NCBI GenBank assembly: GCA_006384855.1
Contig: VCJN01002642.1
Span: forward strand, 83,094 to 147,093
Origin: Tetraselmis striata
Lineage: Eukaryota; Chlorophyta; Chlorodendrophyceae; Chlorodendrales; Chlorodendraceae
Direction: 5' to 3'
DNA length: 64,000 nucleotides
Below the pieces are notes generated by a model. The model worked only from the letters and a program-made list of their open reading frames with translations. It was not told the origin of the DNA and searched no databases. A program made the translations under genes and the position numbers. This document shows, in pieces, positions 33,601 through 45,663 of the stretch; the first letter of the stretch is position 1, and every line of letters begins with the position of its first letter.

Positions 33601-35025
33601 TGAATCGTGGATTTTATTATCCAGACATGACAACATAATGCAGATACAGGATTGCAACGGCCAGAGGTCTGCAAGCACCTCAATGTCCACACAGCTACCA
33701 CCAAAGCCGCAGTGGCTGTCCTCTTCGCACTCGTTCTCTTTCTCGCAGTACTCACCATACCAAAAGCCAGTCTCAGGACTTGAGTCGCAATTACATTCAC
33801 CCTACAGAATGCACAGGGAGTGGATTGTCAGACTTCATAGGAATTATATCGAATACGATGAAGCAGAATTATTGGTAGCACAGAGGCAACAGACCTTTAT
33901 GATATCAAAATTACCAAAGTGCATCACTGCATGCAGAAGCATTTATAGCCGTACGGTCGATTCGATTCGCCGTACCTCAACACAGCTGCCGTGGCCCGAG
34001 CAGCCCTGGCACTCGTCAACGGTCCCAGTGATGCTCACGACCGCGCAGCTCCGAAATAGATATGCACCGCCCCACTCGAGCGCCTGACGGCGCAGGCGGA
34101 GTACGCAGCGCTCGCAGGTGACGTTCGCCGGTAGGGAGAGCGTCGCGGTGGTCTCTGTGCCGTCGACGCAGCCGAAGTTCTTCTCGCACAGCACGCGCTC
34201 TCCAAGTGCGCCATCGTCGTCGTTGACGCGGTAAAGCTCCAGCTCGTACCCGCCGTTGTGTGGATAGTGAAGGCTCCACTCCACCTCGACATCGGAACCG
34301 GCACGGAAGGTCGTCGCAATGGAGTGGTTCACGGCCGGGAGGCGCCAGAGGCTGGGCTCGGCGCCGCGGGAAGTAAAGCCGCAAAAGCCGGCGGTACGGG
34401 CGCTGTCAAGGAAATCTGCACGTCGCGGTCATGCCAGGGCGATTCTTGAGTCCGATGCGGCGAACTGCGAGAGCGGGCGGCTGCCGCGCGTCGTTTAAAC
34501 AGCTAGGCCTATTGCTCGCTCCAAAGCGACGATGACGTAGTATCAGCTCATCAGAATAAACAGCAGTCGAGGCTCACACACCGGCAACGAGCCAGTAAGC
34601 GTCGTCGCCGAGGAAAATGCCACCGCCACCGCCATATGGGGTACGACAATAATTCGAGACTGCCAGTTAAGGGATATAATAAGGATGAGACTGCATGGAC
34701 GAACAAAATGGAGACTGAGTGAAGATGGCGGGCGAATAGTGGTGCCAGCGTCGCTCGCGGAAATACGCCATAATAAATAAGGGCATCTGCTCTACAATAG
34801 ACGCAACCATCCAGTGCGAAGAAGCATTCCGATGCGCGCGGTAGCCGATTTAATCGCGCGGTAGCTGAATATGCAGCATGGTGAAAGTATACAGTAGCAC
34901 TCACCAACGCGGGTTGCAGGACGTGGGTACTGCAGCGCGACGTGGGCATCCACTCCAGCATGCGCAGCGGCCAGTAGGACGAGCAGCACTTCTAGCCGTG
35001 CTCCGGTGCGGAGATTTAGGACCAT
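30695..35025 (-). CDS. LPMO-like / EGF / DOMON / cytochrome b561 fusion protein, copy 1 (intact, 1136 aa)
   Basis: Exons 35025-34905, 34415-33976, 33801-33679 and 33421-30695 join in phase. A signal peptide (1-27) is predicted to leave His28 as the mature N-terminus ([17 protein letters not shown]), followed by a CGF motif and [17 protein letters not shown]-terminal His plus an internal YPH resembles the copper histidine brace of LPMO/X325-like proteins (inference). Next come Cys-rich EGF-like modules ([20 protein letters not shown]...CEKENEC), a DOMON-like strand set (about 280-325), a Glu/Pro repeat (about 330-560), two further DOMON-like regions (about 570-900) and a cytochrome b561 bundle (about 915-1085) with His in [22 protein letters not shown] and EALHLTSG as haem ligands. 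Likely a surface or secretory-membrane electron carrier. The tail differs from copy 2. Confidence 0.8.
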
Positions 35026-35099
35026 TGCGCTATGCCCCAGGTGCTGCCTAACATATAGAGCACTTTCCAACAGTTTCTCTCGCTGGCTTTACGACGGTG

Positions 35100-36160
35100 T
35101 TGATAGTCGCCATGTGCCGAAAAAGTGGATGTGTATAATATGTGTATGTTATTATGATATCGAGTAGGAAATACCTACATGTGATGGCGTAGTGATATGT
35201 GATGGCATAGTGATGAACGAGGGGCCGCGGCTTAAGCGAGTGAGTAGAGCAGAGGGACGACGAGCACCCTGCTGGTACTACGATTCTGAGCTAGCCTGGC
35301 CGCGACGTCCCAGCTCTGGCCTTAGTAGTGGTGGCTGATGTGATCTGGGCTGGCGGCGTCGTGCCGTTACTGATAGTCCCTGTCCGTGCCGCTCCGACCG
35401 CTCCGGCGCTCCCACCGCTGCTGGGAGCTCCCGCCTGTGCCGCTCCCGCCGCTGCTGCCGCCTGGGACTGCCGCCAGCTCGTTGTGATGGTGAATATTAC
35501 GTTATGCGACTGCCGGTAGTACTATTGCCAGTACAGTATATCGCGACTACCACATCATGGCGCGGGGATGATGATATCCCGCTCAGCGTGCTGGTACGGT
35601 ATACAGCACTGCTACAGGGTATCTCATACTAATACCGCATCAGCCAGGTCGTAGCACAATCCTTATATTAGTGGTCGTTACGGTATATCCACACATAATG
35701 ATATATTTCTCGTACAGGTACCCGTTCGCCGTACAGGTATGGTATGCTCCCACAGTACTACCACCCGCGGGCGGCGGCGGTGGGCGCACGAGGCGGCGGT
35801 AACAGTATTGATTATGGTCAGTCCTCAAGAGCACGAACAATCAGCTGATCAGGAGGGCCCTCACAATCACAGATTCTGAACATTGCATTAGTTACCGACA
35901 ATCGACAACTTCACATCATCGACAATTTGTCCATAGTCGCTATTAATAATATTATAGTGATGAAAACATATTTATGTTGTGGCGGTGTCGCATTCGATGA
36001 CGCTAACGGCCCACAGACATTTCAGATTGTCTGACATCGTGTTCAGATTGTTCAATACGGTGAACTGACAGCATATCAGTGACGTACGTGCTGCAACACG
36101 GGCGGTTTCGTGTAGTTTCATCAGTGTTGCCAGTTAATTTGATCTTTTATTACATCACGG
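35100..36160. other. Intergenic stretch upstream of copy 1, nothing recognised
   Basis: AT-richer DNA with scattered GTACTGG/CCAGTAC and GTAGCGACTAC motifs. It should contain the promoter of copy 1. No gene is supported. Confidence 0.45.
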
Positions 36161-36678
36161 CTTTCTCAAATGCGCACTACAAATAGAACTAACAGCAACT
36201 ATGAAAGGTTGCCAGCAAAAGAGAGACATAAGCATGAAACCAAGGTCGAGCAGGAGGCCAGGGAGCCAAGAACCAAGGAGGAGCCAAGGGAACCACGAAG
36301 TCGCGAAGCTGCCAGGAACCAACGGGACCACCGCCCCGGGGTAGGCTATCAGCCGCGGCGAGGGCGCTTACAGCCAATGACCCGGGTCATAGCAACACAT
36401 GCCGACGAGCGACGCGACGCTGGCGCAGGAGCACTATCACGTGCCGCACGCGCGGCCGCGACCCCGCCAAGAACGTTGTCTGCATGTGCCATGTTGATGA
36501 GCAAGGAGAAACAGCGGCGCCACGCAGATAAGAGCTGGCCGATTTTTTGGCCAGTGTGTGTGTGGGTAGCTTTCGCGAGCTCCACCAAGAAAGCCTCAGC
36601 GTGCGGGCCAACGAGCCAAACTCGGAAACGGCGAAAGGAACAAAGCAAAGCATGCTGGCGGTGTTTCGGACACCCTCG

Positions 36679-37940
36679 TCATATCTCTGGATTTTGTGGC
36701 GCCCTGCAGCCCGCAAAGCAGTCGTTGGATCCGACTGAGCTTGACACGCCGAGGATAGGGGCAATGGTGGAATCGACAGCAACCGTGTTCCCGCGAATAC
36801 CATCATACCAAGAAGCCCAACATCGGCCGGCCGGCCGTCGCTGCCCTTCGGAAGAGAAACAAGCACCGCCGGGTCCGTACGTGAGGGTCTGGACACCCAC
36901 GCCCAGCGACTTCACATCGTGGAAAACGTCGGAAAAGCCATGTGCCGCCCACTCGTGTGCGGCGTGATTGGAGTCGCCCCCATAGCAACGTGCCACGTGA
37001 TCATCGTACGCGACCGCCCAAGTTGAAGGACGAGTGAAATCCACGCCAGCATCCTCAAAACGGGCCAACATACCTTGTACCGAGAAGGAGCAAAAAGCAC
37101 AAGGGCATGGCTCGCCAAGGGAGAGGACATGAGCCGCCGGAAGGCCAAATGGGCGGCAAGCGGCAACGCGGAACATGAAATCGTAGTACTCATAGGAACG
37201 CTCACGGACTTCACCAAGGCGACCCTCACTTGGAGGATCAGTCATCAGGAACGCTGTCGCAAAGCGTAAGAGGCGGCCCCGGAAGCAGTTGCTGTTAGGG
37301 CCGCTTGTAGGCATACGCGCAGCAAGCTTTGCGAAGCGGACCATGCGAAAGCGGTGGCTCAGGGTTTCCTGTACTTTCCGCATGGAGTGCAAGGAAAGTC
37401 CGAGTAATGCGGGATAGCTTGGAGGTCGGCCGCCGAGCGCATTGCAGACGCCGGCTCAGCCCCGGCGGCCGAGCAGCCGGGACGGGCAACGTGGGAGCGC
37501 TTGGAGGGGAGCACCTTTAGGACAGAGGCCAACGGCCCCGCTAGATCCTCGAGCACCGCGTCTCCACACTCGTCAACGACACGGGTATGAGCAGCGCGAA
37601 GCTCGACAGCCCACATCGGCGCCGACACGTTGGCGCCGGCATTGGGCTCCAACGTTGGGGTGGCCAAAGCCTGGTGGATCGAGGACGACCCAACACGGTA
37701 GAGGCTATGAGGGCTAAATACGCCGGACGGGTCGGAAAAGAACGCCCCGGCGTCGCTCAGAGTGGCGTGTTGAGCACGGAGGAAAGTCACAGCTTGGCCA
37801 ACCACAAGGGCGGCATCGCCGATGTGGGAGGCATCTGCGACAACCACATTATCGCCGAGGCCGAGGCCCCCAATATGACCGGGAGGGACAGCTGCGTGCG
37901 CATGGAGGGCGTATCCAAGAGGTCGGGTCTTACACCCCAT
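36679..37940 (-). pseudogene. Unrecognised protein-coding region with one frame break
   Basis: The ATG at 37938-37940 opens a coherent frame (MGCKTRPLGYALHAHAAVPP) to a stop at 37359. A second frame continues from about 37385 to 36679 (for example ERSYEYYDFMFRVAACRPFG and WAVAYDDHVARCYGGDSNH). A one-base change near 37380 would unite them into about 420 aa. Both parts have balanced composition unlike the flanks. No family recognised; its place in the spacer of an inverted duplication makes a mobile-element or captured gene possible. Open frames further down to 36350 on the same strand may belong to it. Confidence 0.4.
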
Positions 37941-37949
37941 ATGCTAAGG

Positions 37950-39100
37950 ATTAATACCCCATATGTCAGTGTTGCCAGTTCTGTCGCCATATGATGCTTG
38001 GATATCCCGGCATATGATTCTCTAGACGCTCTCCCTGGAACCAAGAAGATTATATCCCGTCGCGCGCGCGCGGGGGCGAAAAACGGGTACAAGTACCCGT
38101 ACTCGTAGCGACCATACGGATGAATGTCGAGACCCGTATATAAGATCCTGCTTATCTGCTGTACTGAATCCCTATGAATACTGCTGCTGAACGACCACGT
38201 GCTGACGCATATTTTTGTTATACAACACATAAAACAACGCGATAATAATATACGGTCTCTCGTAATGCATCTCCCTCCTGGCCAGCAATATACAGTGCTG
38301 GCACCAGTAGCGACAACTGGTGTGAATTACAAATAAAAGGACAGTAACAAATCCACGCTCAATATATAAAGCAGTACCGGATCGGCTAACTAAACGATAC
38401 ACACGCACCTGTAGCGGTACTGCTGCTATACTACTTCTGCAGTTCTGCTGATGTTGTATTTCACTACTGAGTTCTGACCATATGTCGTCATGCAGCGGCA
38501 GGGAGGTTGTCATTCGCAGCATATGGCGGCTGCGCTGTGGCAGGTAGCGCTATGCTGTAAGAAATCCTTATTATAGCGACTCGTCCTCGTCATACAGGAG
38601 GTACAGTTAACAAGGTCGGGCAGCTCATATTACATCATCATCGTACATGTAGTAGCGACTATCGTACGATATTACAAGCGACTCGTATCTCATAGCCATC
38701 ACCGCGCATGCGGGCGGCGGCCGGTACCAGTACCTGTATATAAATAAAAAGAATGAAAAACAGCGGCTGACTCGCGACTGGTAGCGACTACTGGTACTGG
38801 CATTTAGAATCTTCATATATCGCTCCCTCGCGGAGGACCGACCCCATTCCCGCCCCCCACCCCCCTTCGCCGGCCGCCCTTGCGATCCTCACGGGCGACC
38901 TGCAGCAGCCGCTTCATCACAGTGGCAACCGCAAGCACTCCTTTTGTAGTGCTTGTCATCGATAAGAGAGGCGCCGAGGCGTGTTAATCCGCTTATCAGT
39001 ACACTACCCTCAAAAGTTGGCCGTGCTCGCAGTACCCCGGTTGGCCGATCACCATCTGGACGGGGATCTTCGATCGCAGCATCTGAGTGCCGACGACAGC
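37950..39100. other. Intergenic stretch upstream of copy 2, nothing recognised
   Basis: AT-richer sequence with many overlapping GTAC/GGTACC palindromic motifs (for example 38730-38800) and no supported gene. It should contain the promoter of copy 2. Confidence 0.45.
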
Positions 39101-39123
39101 GGCTCCCTGCTGTTCGTACGGCG

Positions 39124-42100
39124 ATGGCTCCCAAAGCCGCCGCTGCAGCGCTGCTAGCGCTGCTCGTCCTCGCCGGTCTCTTCCATGTAGATGCGCACGT
39201 CGCACTGCAATATCCACGCCCGGCGACCCGCATCGGTGAGTTTGGGGTGGGCCGCGCTTCTCCGCGTGTGCCACTGGCTAGCCGCAGTCTGGGTCATCTG
39301 TTGTTCTATATAGCTCGCCGGGCTTCAGTTATGACATCTCCAGATCGTTGCATCTAGCCCATGACGAGCGGCGATGAGAGTACAGTACTGGGTTCAACCC
39401 CCTCCGCCCCCTGGGATTTGCCGCTCTTTCTGATCTTCAGTGATACCCTTGAGGTTATGGGTAGCGGCGTGCAAGCTCGCAGAGGGTCTCCGAACAGCAG
39501 CGGACCGGCGCGTGGAGGCAGGGCTCTCCCACCCCGGCTTTTAATATAATATATATATCGCGGGTAGTTCCGCGCGAATGTCCACCGCCGACTGTCGGTG
39601 TTGGCAAGCAGGCTCCACTGAGTGTCCCTTTACCACTCATCGCAGACTTTCTGGACAACGCCCGCACCGCCGGTTTCTGCGGTTTCGAAGCCCGTGGCGC
39701 GGAGCCCAGCCTCTGGCGCCTCCCGGCCGTGAACCACTCCGCCGCGACTACCCTCCGCGCCGGCTCCGACGTCGAGGTGGAGTGGAACCTTCACTATCCA
39801 CACAACGGCGGGTACGAGCTGGAGCTGTACCGTGTCGGCGACGATGGCACACTCGGCGAGCGCGTGCTGTGCGAGAAGAACTTCGGCTGCGTCGACGGCA
39901 CCGCAATCACGGCCATGCTCTCCCTCCCGGCGAACGTCACCTGCGAGCGCTGCGTGCTCCGCCTCACCCGTCAGGCGCTCGAGTGGGGCGGCGGCTATCT
40001 CTTCCGAAGCTGCGCGGTCGTGAGCATCTCCGAAGCCATCGACGAGTGCCAGGGCTGCTCGGGCCACGGCACTTGCACACAGGTACAGTCCAGTCCAGTC
40101 GGTAGGGTGTGCGACACCACTACACATCATAAACGTGATATAGTAGTTTATAGTACACGCAGTTTAATAATGCGTACAGCGCGTACATGCGGTGTATATG
40201 TATTTTTGACTGCGACGAGGAAAGGCGCTTTCCATCGACAGGTTTGTCGTAACTGACAAACTGGGCACGTTACAGGGTGTGTGCCAATGCGACTCGAGTC
40301 CCGAGACCGGCTTTTGGTACGGCCAGTACTGCGAGAAGGAGAACGAGTGCGAGGCGGACGGACACTGCGGCTCCGAGGGCCTTTGTTTGGATACGGAGGT
40401 GATTAGCCCATTCGCCTTTGCACCTATCATGATGCTTTCTGCACGCAACGTTGGGCTGTAATGACATATCAGTGCAATCTACCAATTTTCCAATTCACAT
40501 GCTGGTCTACGGTGCCATTTCGCCATTTGTATTCATGAAATGTCCATGAAGCTGTGGTTTGGCGACAGTAATGCGAGGTTCATGAGGTGGCGTGTGCCCA
40601 ACACGCTGGTAACTAACGAGACACACTGGTCCGCGCAGGCCGACACCGCGCCCCGCAAGCAGTGCTTCTGCCAATGAGGGCTGGTTTGGCGACGCAGTGA
40701 GGTCCCCGGGCGGCCTCGCCATGCGCATGTGTGACCGCCAATCTAGCATGACACTGGGCGACCCTGCCACGTGGGAGGACGAGTATGCCGACTCGCGCAC
40801 CTCCACACCCACTGGGAAACTACACCGTCTACTGGACAGTCGACACTGACGCCGGCTACATCGAGTACGCGATTGCGGCCGACACGGACGCATGGGTGTC
40901 TGTGGCTCTCCGCCCCGAGGCCCTGATTGGCGGCGATGACACTTCCGATGCTCAGACTACCGATGGCTCTGGTGAGCCTGAGCCAGAGGGTGAAGGCGAG
41001 CCCCGAGGCGGGAGGTGACTACGGCGCTCCTGAGCCGGAAGGCGAGGGCGCTCCTGAGCCGGAGGCGGAGGGTGACTACGGCGCCCCTGAGCCTGAGGGT
41101 GAGACGGAGCCCGAGCCTGCGGCGGGGGTTGACTACGACGCTTCCGAGCCAGAGCCTGAGGGGATACCGAGCCCGAGCCTGAAGCGGATGGTGACAATGG
41201 AGAACCTGAGCCAGAGGCTGAAACGGAGCCTGAGGGCGAGGGCGAACCCACAGCAACGGGTGCCACCTGCGATGCCTTCGCGGCTTCCCAGCCTTCCACC
41301 ACCTGCAATGTCCCCAGCAGTGGCGTCCTGGCGCTGCCAGCCCTGCAACCAGAGGCAGCAGCAGCCATCAACACTGGCTCCAGGCGGCTGCTGCGGCGCC
41401 GCCTGGCGCAGACCTCGCCCGAGCCTGAACCCGAGACAGAGCCCGGGCCTGAAGCCGAGCCCGAGGCCGAGCCTGAGGGAGAGCCAGAAGGCGAGCCTGG
41501 GGCCGGTGCAGATCTTGAGATGCCTGGGTACATGCCTGCAGATGGTGTCTGCGGCGCTCCGCTCACGCCCTCTGGCGCACATGCCATGATCAACCTGGAC
41601 GTCGTCATCGGCGCTACTATCGGCCGCACCTTCCGCGTCTACGACGCCTTCACGCCCAGCCGCTCCCGGCCCATCGCCGACCTTGAGCTTGGCGGCACCG
41701 ATGACATCCTGGATGCGGTGGGCGCAGAGATTGACCAGCGCCCTGAGGGCGGTCGACGCCTGACGCTCCTCAAGTTCCGCAAGCCTCTGGAGAGCGGCGA
41801 TGCAGCCCTTGACTACTGCGTGATGGGCGGCGTGCTGTACCGCCTCGCGTACGCGTACGGGCAGAGCAGCCCCGCGGGCGCTGTGTTCCACGCACCCGCG
41901 TCCTCGCTGGAGACGGGCACCGGCACCAACACCGCCTTCTACCGCCCTGATGCGCTGCTCTACCACGGCGGCGGCACCTCTGCAGGCAACTACGATTCCC
42001 GGGGCTCCTACGGTGGCGTCAACTTCATGCCCCCTGCCGGCGGCGCCTGCACGCCGTCCTCCCTGGCGGGATACGACTGCATGCTTGCAGTCAACACCGG

Positions 42101-43175
42101 CTACACATTGCACTGGACGCCCGATGTCGCTGCCGGCGAGGTGCGCATGGCGGCGGAGGCAGCCACCAGCGCCGGCTGGGTGGCGCTGGGCTTCCCAGCG
42201 TCTGGCGCCGCCATGAGGGGCGCCATGGTGGTCATGGGCTCGCCCGAGCAGGGTGTGGAGACCTACATGCTGCCGGGATACAGCCCGCCGGCCGGTGGCT
42301 GGCCTGCGACAACCATTCCTGGCATCGACCCCGCAAGCCTGGCTGTCAGTCGTGATGGCGGCTCCACCATCGTGGAGTTCACCCGTACAGTGAGCGAGGA
42401 GTTCCCGCTGGAGGGGCCACGCACCCTGCTGGCCGCGTACCACGTCGGCAGCGGCGTCCACACGGCGCAGCACTCGCCGGGCACCAACCAGGGCTTTGCC
42501 TGGGCCGCCCTGGGCGAAGCTCCCGCAGGCAGCTGCCCGCCGCGTTCCCCCAACTGGAACTTCTGGGTGGTGCATGGCGTGCTCATGCTGGCTGGCTGGG
42601 GCGTGCTGCTACCCTGTGGTGTCCTCATCGCGCGCACCATGCGCGACCAGGACCCCACCTGGTTCAAGCTTCACCGTGGCCTCAACTACGCCGGCGTGGC
42701 CGCGGCTCTGGCGGCCTGGATCATCGCGCTTGTCAAGCTGGGCCCGCTCAACGTGGGCCCCGACTCCGGTGCTCTGGCTAGCAGCCATGCTGTCATCGGC
42801 ATGATCGTCATGATCCTGGGCGTTCTGCAGCCGATCAACGCGCTGGTGCGCCCGCACAAGGGCGACAAGTGGCGCGGCCAGTGGGAGGCGCTGCACCTCA
42901 CCTCGGGCCGTGTGGCTTGGCTCGGTGGGCTGGCCAACGTCATGATCGGCATTGTCCTCTTCCGCGTGCGCGACACCTGCGCCAGCGTATGGCCAGTGGT
43001 CGTCTATGCGATCTGGCTCGTGGTGTACGTGCTAGCCTGGGTAGCGCTGGAGATCCGTGCCGCTCGTATCCGCAAGGCGGTGGCGGCTGGCGGCGAGAAG
43101 GGTGGCGAGAAGGCGGCGCCTGATGCAGATGATGACAACGCCGGTCTGAAGTCTGGGAAGGCCGCCCAGTATTGA
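39124..43175 (+). pseudogene. LPMO-like / EGF / DOMON / cytochrome b561 fusion, copy 2 (frame-broken)
   Basis: The structure equals copy 1 in inverted orientation: exons 39124-39235 (signal peptide ending HVDA, then [13 protein letters not shown]), 39646-40082, 40276-40398 and 40639-43175, the first three joining in phase. In the last exon at least four single-base insertions relative to copy 1 break the frame: near 40671 (creating TGA at 40675), about 40815, about 41008 and about 41160, all at short C or G runs. From about 41170 the frame is open to TGA at 43175 (cytochrome b561 intact, C-terminus PDADDDNAGLKSGKAAQY). The Glu/Pro repeat is much shorter than in copy 1. Either a young pseudogene or sequencing error at homopolymers. 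Confidence 0.75.
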
Positions 43176-43371
43176 TCGGTACTCCTGTGACGATAGAGCT
43201 GAACTATGGTTATGCTCTAAGTTATATCTAATTGTTGCAGGCATGCTCTGATAGCTACCTCAGGCAACAAGGAATGGCTTTCCCATCCCCTGTGCGATCG
43301 GCTGTTGCTGTTGTGTGTTGTGTTTTGGATGCGCAACCAGTAGGCGGTGTGATATGTATGGTGTTGCACAC

Positions 43372-43376
43372 TGTAA
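43372..43376 (+). terminator. TGTAA polyadenylation signal of copy 2
   Basis: TGTAA about 200 nt past the stop codon of copy 2, in a 3' region unlike that of copy 1. Confidence 0.45.
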
Positions 43377-44272
43377 ATAGTTGAACGTGCATGATGTCTT
43401 CACGTGCCATTCCTACCCCACCCACCCTGCTGCCGTGAACACCAAACGAAAAGGTATAGGGTCCTATAGGGGTGCCGACGCGGGAATAAAAACATACTGC
43501 CAATAAGCAGCTGCCCTGCGCGCCCGAGGGCAAATGTAGACCAATCTACAGCAGAACTACAATACTCGTGAATATAGTTATATACAGTACAATAAAATGC
43601 GGTCCAATCTAAACCAAAAGCAATTATTTTTTGCACATCGTGTCGGAATGTTCCTACTTTTATATTAATATGATTAATTTCTCCGCTCGAATATTTTTTC
43701 CCTTCGCCTTTCCCGGCGGAAGGCCGCGTGGCGGTCAAAATCGTTTTTATAATAATTCGCGGACCGTTTGTGTTTGAACGGTAGGTTGCACGGAAGCCCA
43801 AGTTGAGGCTTGATACGAAAAGCGTTGCTTAAAGGTGCGTCAGCTCCGGTACCGATGGGTCCTGCACTTTCCAGCCTTCCTTCAGCATTTAATCAGCAGA
43901 TGAAACGAACTTTGTGGGATCCATACACGACACGGGTCCAAGAAGCGAGTGACGAGCAGCCCGTTCCTCACCAGCAGCACGGCGTCGTAGTGGGTGCATG
44001 CGCCAATATCTGCATGTCGGGATTGATGCAACTGGACGACTTGCCGCACGCGTGCCCAGCATACACGTTGGTGCTGGTATCTATTACGCCACTGCGGCGT
44101 TCCCTGTCCCAGGTTCTTGTAGCCGTGGGGATAATGCCGCTGTGCGCTGGCGCAACACATACTCTGTGGGTGTGGGTTGTCTGTCTTCTGAATGACGCTG
44201 CCTGCTAGCGACTATCTGCTGAAAATGATAGGGGGCAGTCATCAATATCGTCAATGAATTGGTGATCGATGA

Positions 44273-44593
44273 CTGCAATCTTCAAGAGGTCGTAACCAAC
44301 ATGGCATAGCATGTAAGGAAGCGTGCCAACGATGGAGTGTCCTGGGCGCGGTCGTTCCCCGTGATGACGCCGCACAACGTGCGCTGAGCGCCATCACGCC
44401 TGAGGGCGAGCCAAACGATGTGCTGCCTGGTGTGTCTCAGGTGGACGCAACCGTCATGCATGTTGAGCTTACGGAGGACATGATTGCCGGCGTCGTGTTG
44501 ATGTCGGAGCCATGGTCGCCAAACTATCTAACGTTGAGTGTCATGCACCAATGGCTGCGCACGCGGAGCGGCATGGCGGACATCGGCCTTTAA
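44273..44593 (+). pseudogene. Unrecognised 106-codon open frame, probable element remnant
   Basis: A coherent frame without a clear start (IACKEACQRWSVLGAVVPRD, then GVSQVDATVMHVELTEDMIA and LTLSVMHQWLRTRSGMADIG) ends at TAA 44591-44593. Weaker coding-like sequence follows to about 44870. It lies just upstream of the 5'-truncated gypsy element but shows no gag motif. Family unknown. The 43380-44270 stretch before it holds nothing I recognise. Confidence 0.3.
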
Positions 44594-45027
44594 TCCCAGT
44601 GGTACGCTGAGGTGTTGGCGGCGGTGCGCGCAAAGACTCGAGCTGGAGGTTGCAATGAGGCAACGGGGTGAGCCCATTAAACTCAGGGAACCCAGATGGG
44701 AATTGCCTACATCGGATCCTGCTACGGCGATTTCCAGACCAGGGCTGGGAGTTTCCCGATGCCCCGACTGAGGATGCAGAAGAGCCTCCGGTCGAAAGCC
44801 GGTGGCTGGTCGCGAAGGGCGATCTTTCTGCGCGTGCGCGAGTGATTGAAATGGCATCATCACTTTGAGAATCTCAGATCAGGCGCACGGCGAGGGGCGG
44901 TGCTTTCGGTGGTAAGATTCAGGACGCGCTGCATCGCGTCACCGAGATACCTCGGCTCACGCGCTTGATGTGCCACTTGGGCGCTCCCGCTAACGTCACC
45001 TCTCTGGAGGGAGTAGCATCATAGCAG

Positions 45028-45474
45028 CACTCAACACCTGCAGAATTAGAGGAACTGAGAACACAATTGAGTTCTTTTCTTGAGAAACAGTTTATACAGG
45101 AGTCCTTCTCTCCATATGATGCAGCTCCTGTCCTCTTCGCCCGCAAGGCCAATGGCGGTCTGCGCATGTGCATTGACTACCGTCGATTGAATAAACACAC
45201 CAGAAAGGTTGAGTTCCCTGTTCCACCTGCTGATGCATTACTTGATATGCTGTCTGGTGCTACTTTCTATTCAGCTCTTGATCTCGCCTTTGGTTATCAC
45301 CAACTCCGGATTAATCCACCTGATGTTCCTAAGACAGCGTTCCGAGCTGTCTATGGCCAATTCGAGTGGCTAGTAATGCCATTTGGACTCACCAGTGCTC
45401 CCTCCTCTTTTCAACGCCTGATGACATCTATACTCCAGCCACACAAGCATACCTTTACTTGTACACCTGGATGA
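45028..45474 (+). pseudogene. gypsy 1 reverse transcriptase, N-terminal part
   Basis: Starts in the conserved region before RT block 1 (TPAELEELRTQLSSFLEKQF) and reads FARKANGGLRMCIDYRRLN, FYSALDLAFGYHQLRI and WLVMPFGLTSAPSSFQRLM, which are Ty3/gypsy RT blocks. The frame is lost just before the catalytic LDD, which continues in another frame from about 45450 as VHLDDVLVF (His where Tyr is usual). Confidence 0.8.
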
Positions 45475-45663
45475 TGTCTTGGTTTTTAGCAACTCGCTTG
45501 AGGAACATTTGCAACATTTGGACAAAGCTCTTACTATGCTCGAGTCCAATGACATTAGACTACGATTACAGAAATGCTGGTTTGCCAGGAATGAACTAGA
45601 ATACCTCGGACATATATATGGTATCTCAGGCTGGCCTAAGACCCTCGCCTAATAAAATCAAGG

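Noticed and set aside
36679-37392. BIR (IAP) zinc domain
   Set aside because: AGVDFTRPSTW with a downstream CYGG is suggestive, but the required C-x2-C-x16-H-x6-C spacing is absent.
41133-42575. 480-codon frame on the minus strand across copy 2
   Set aside because: It is the GC-driven antisense shadow of the DOMON/b561 exon; the sense frame has domains, signal peptide and splice sites.
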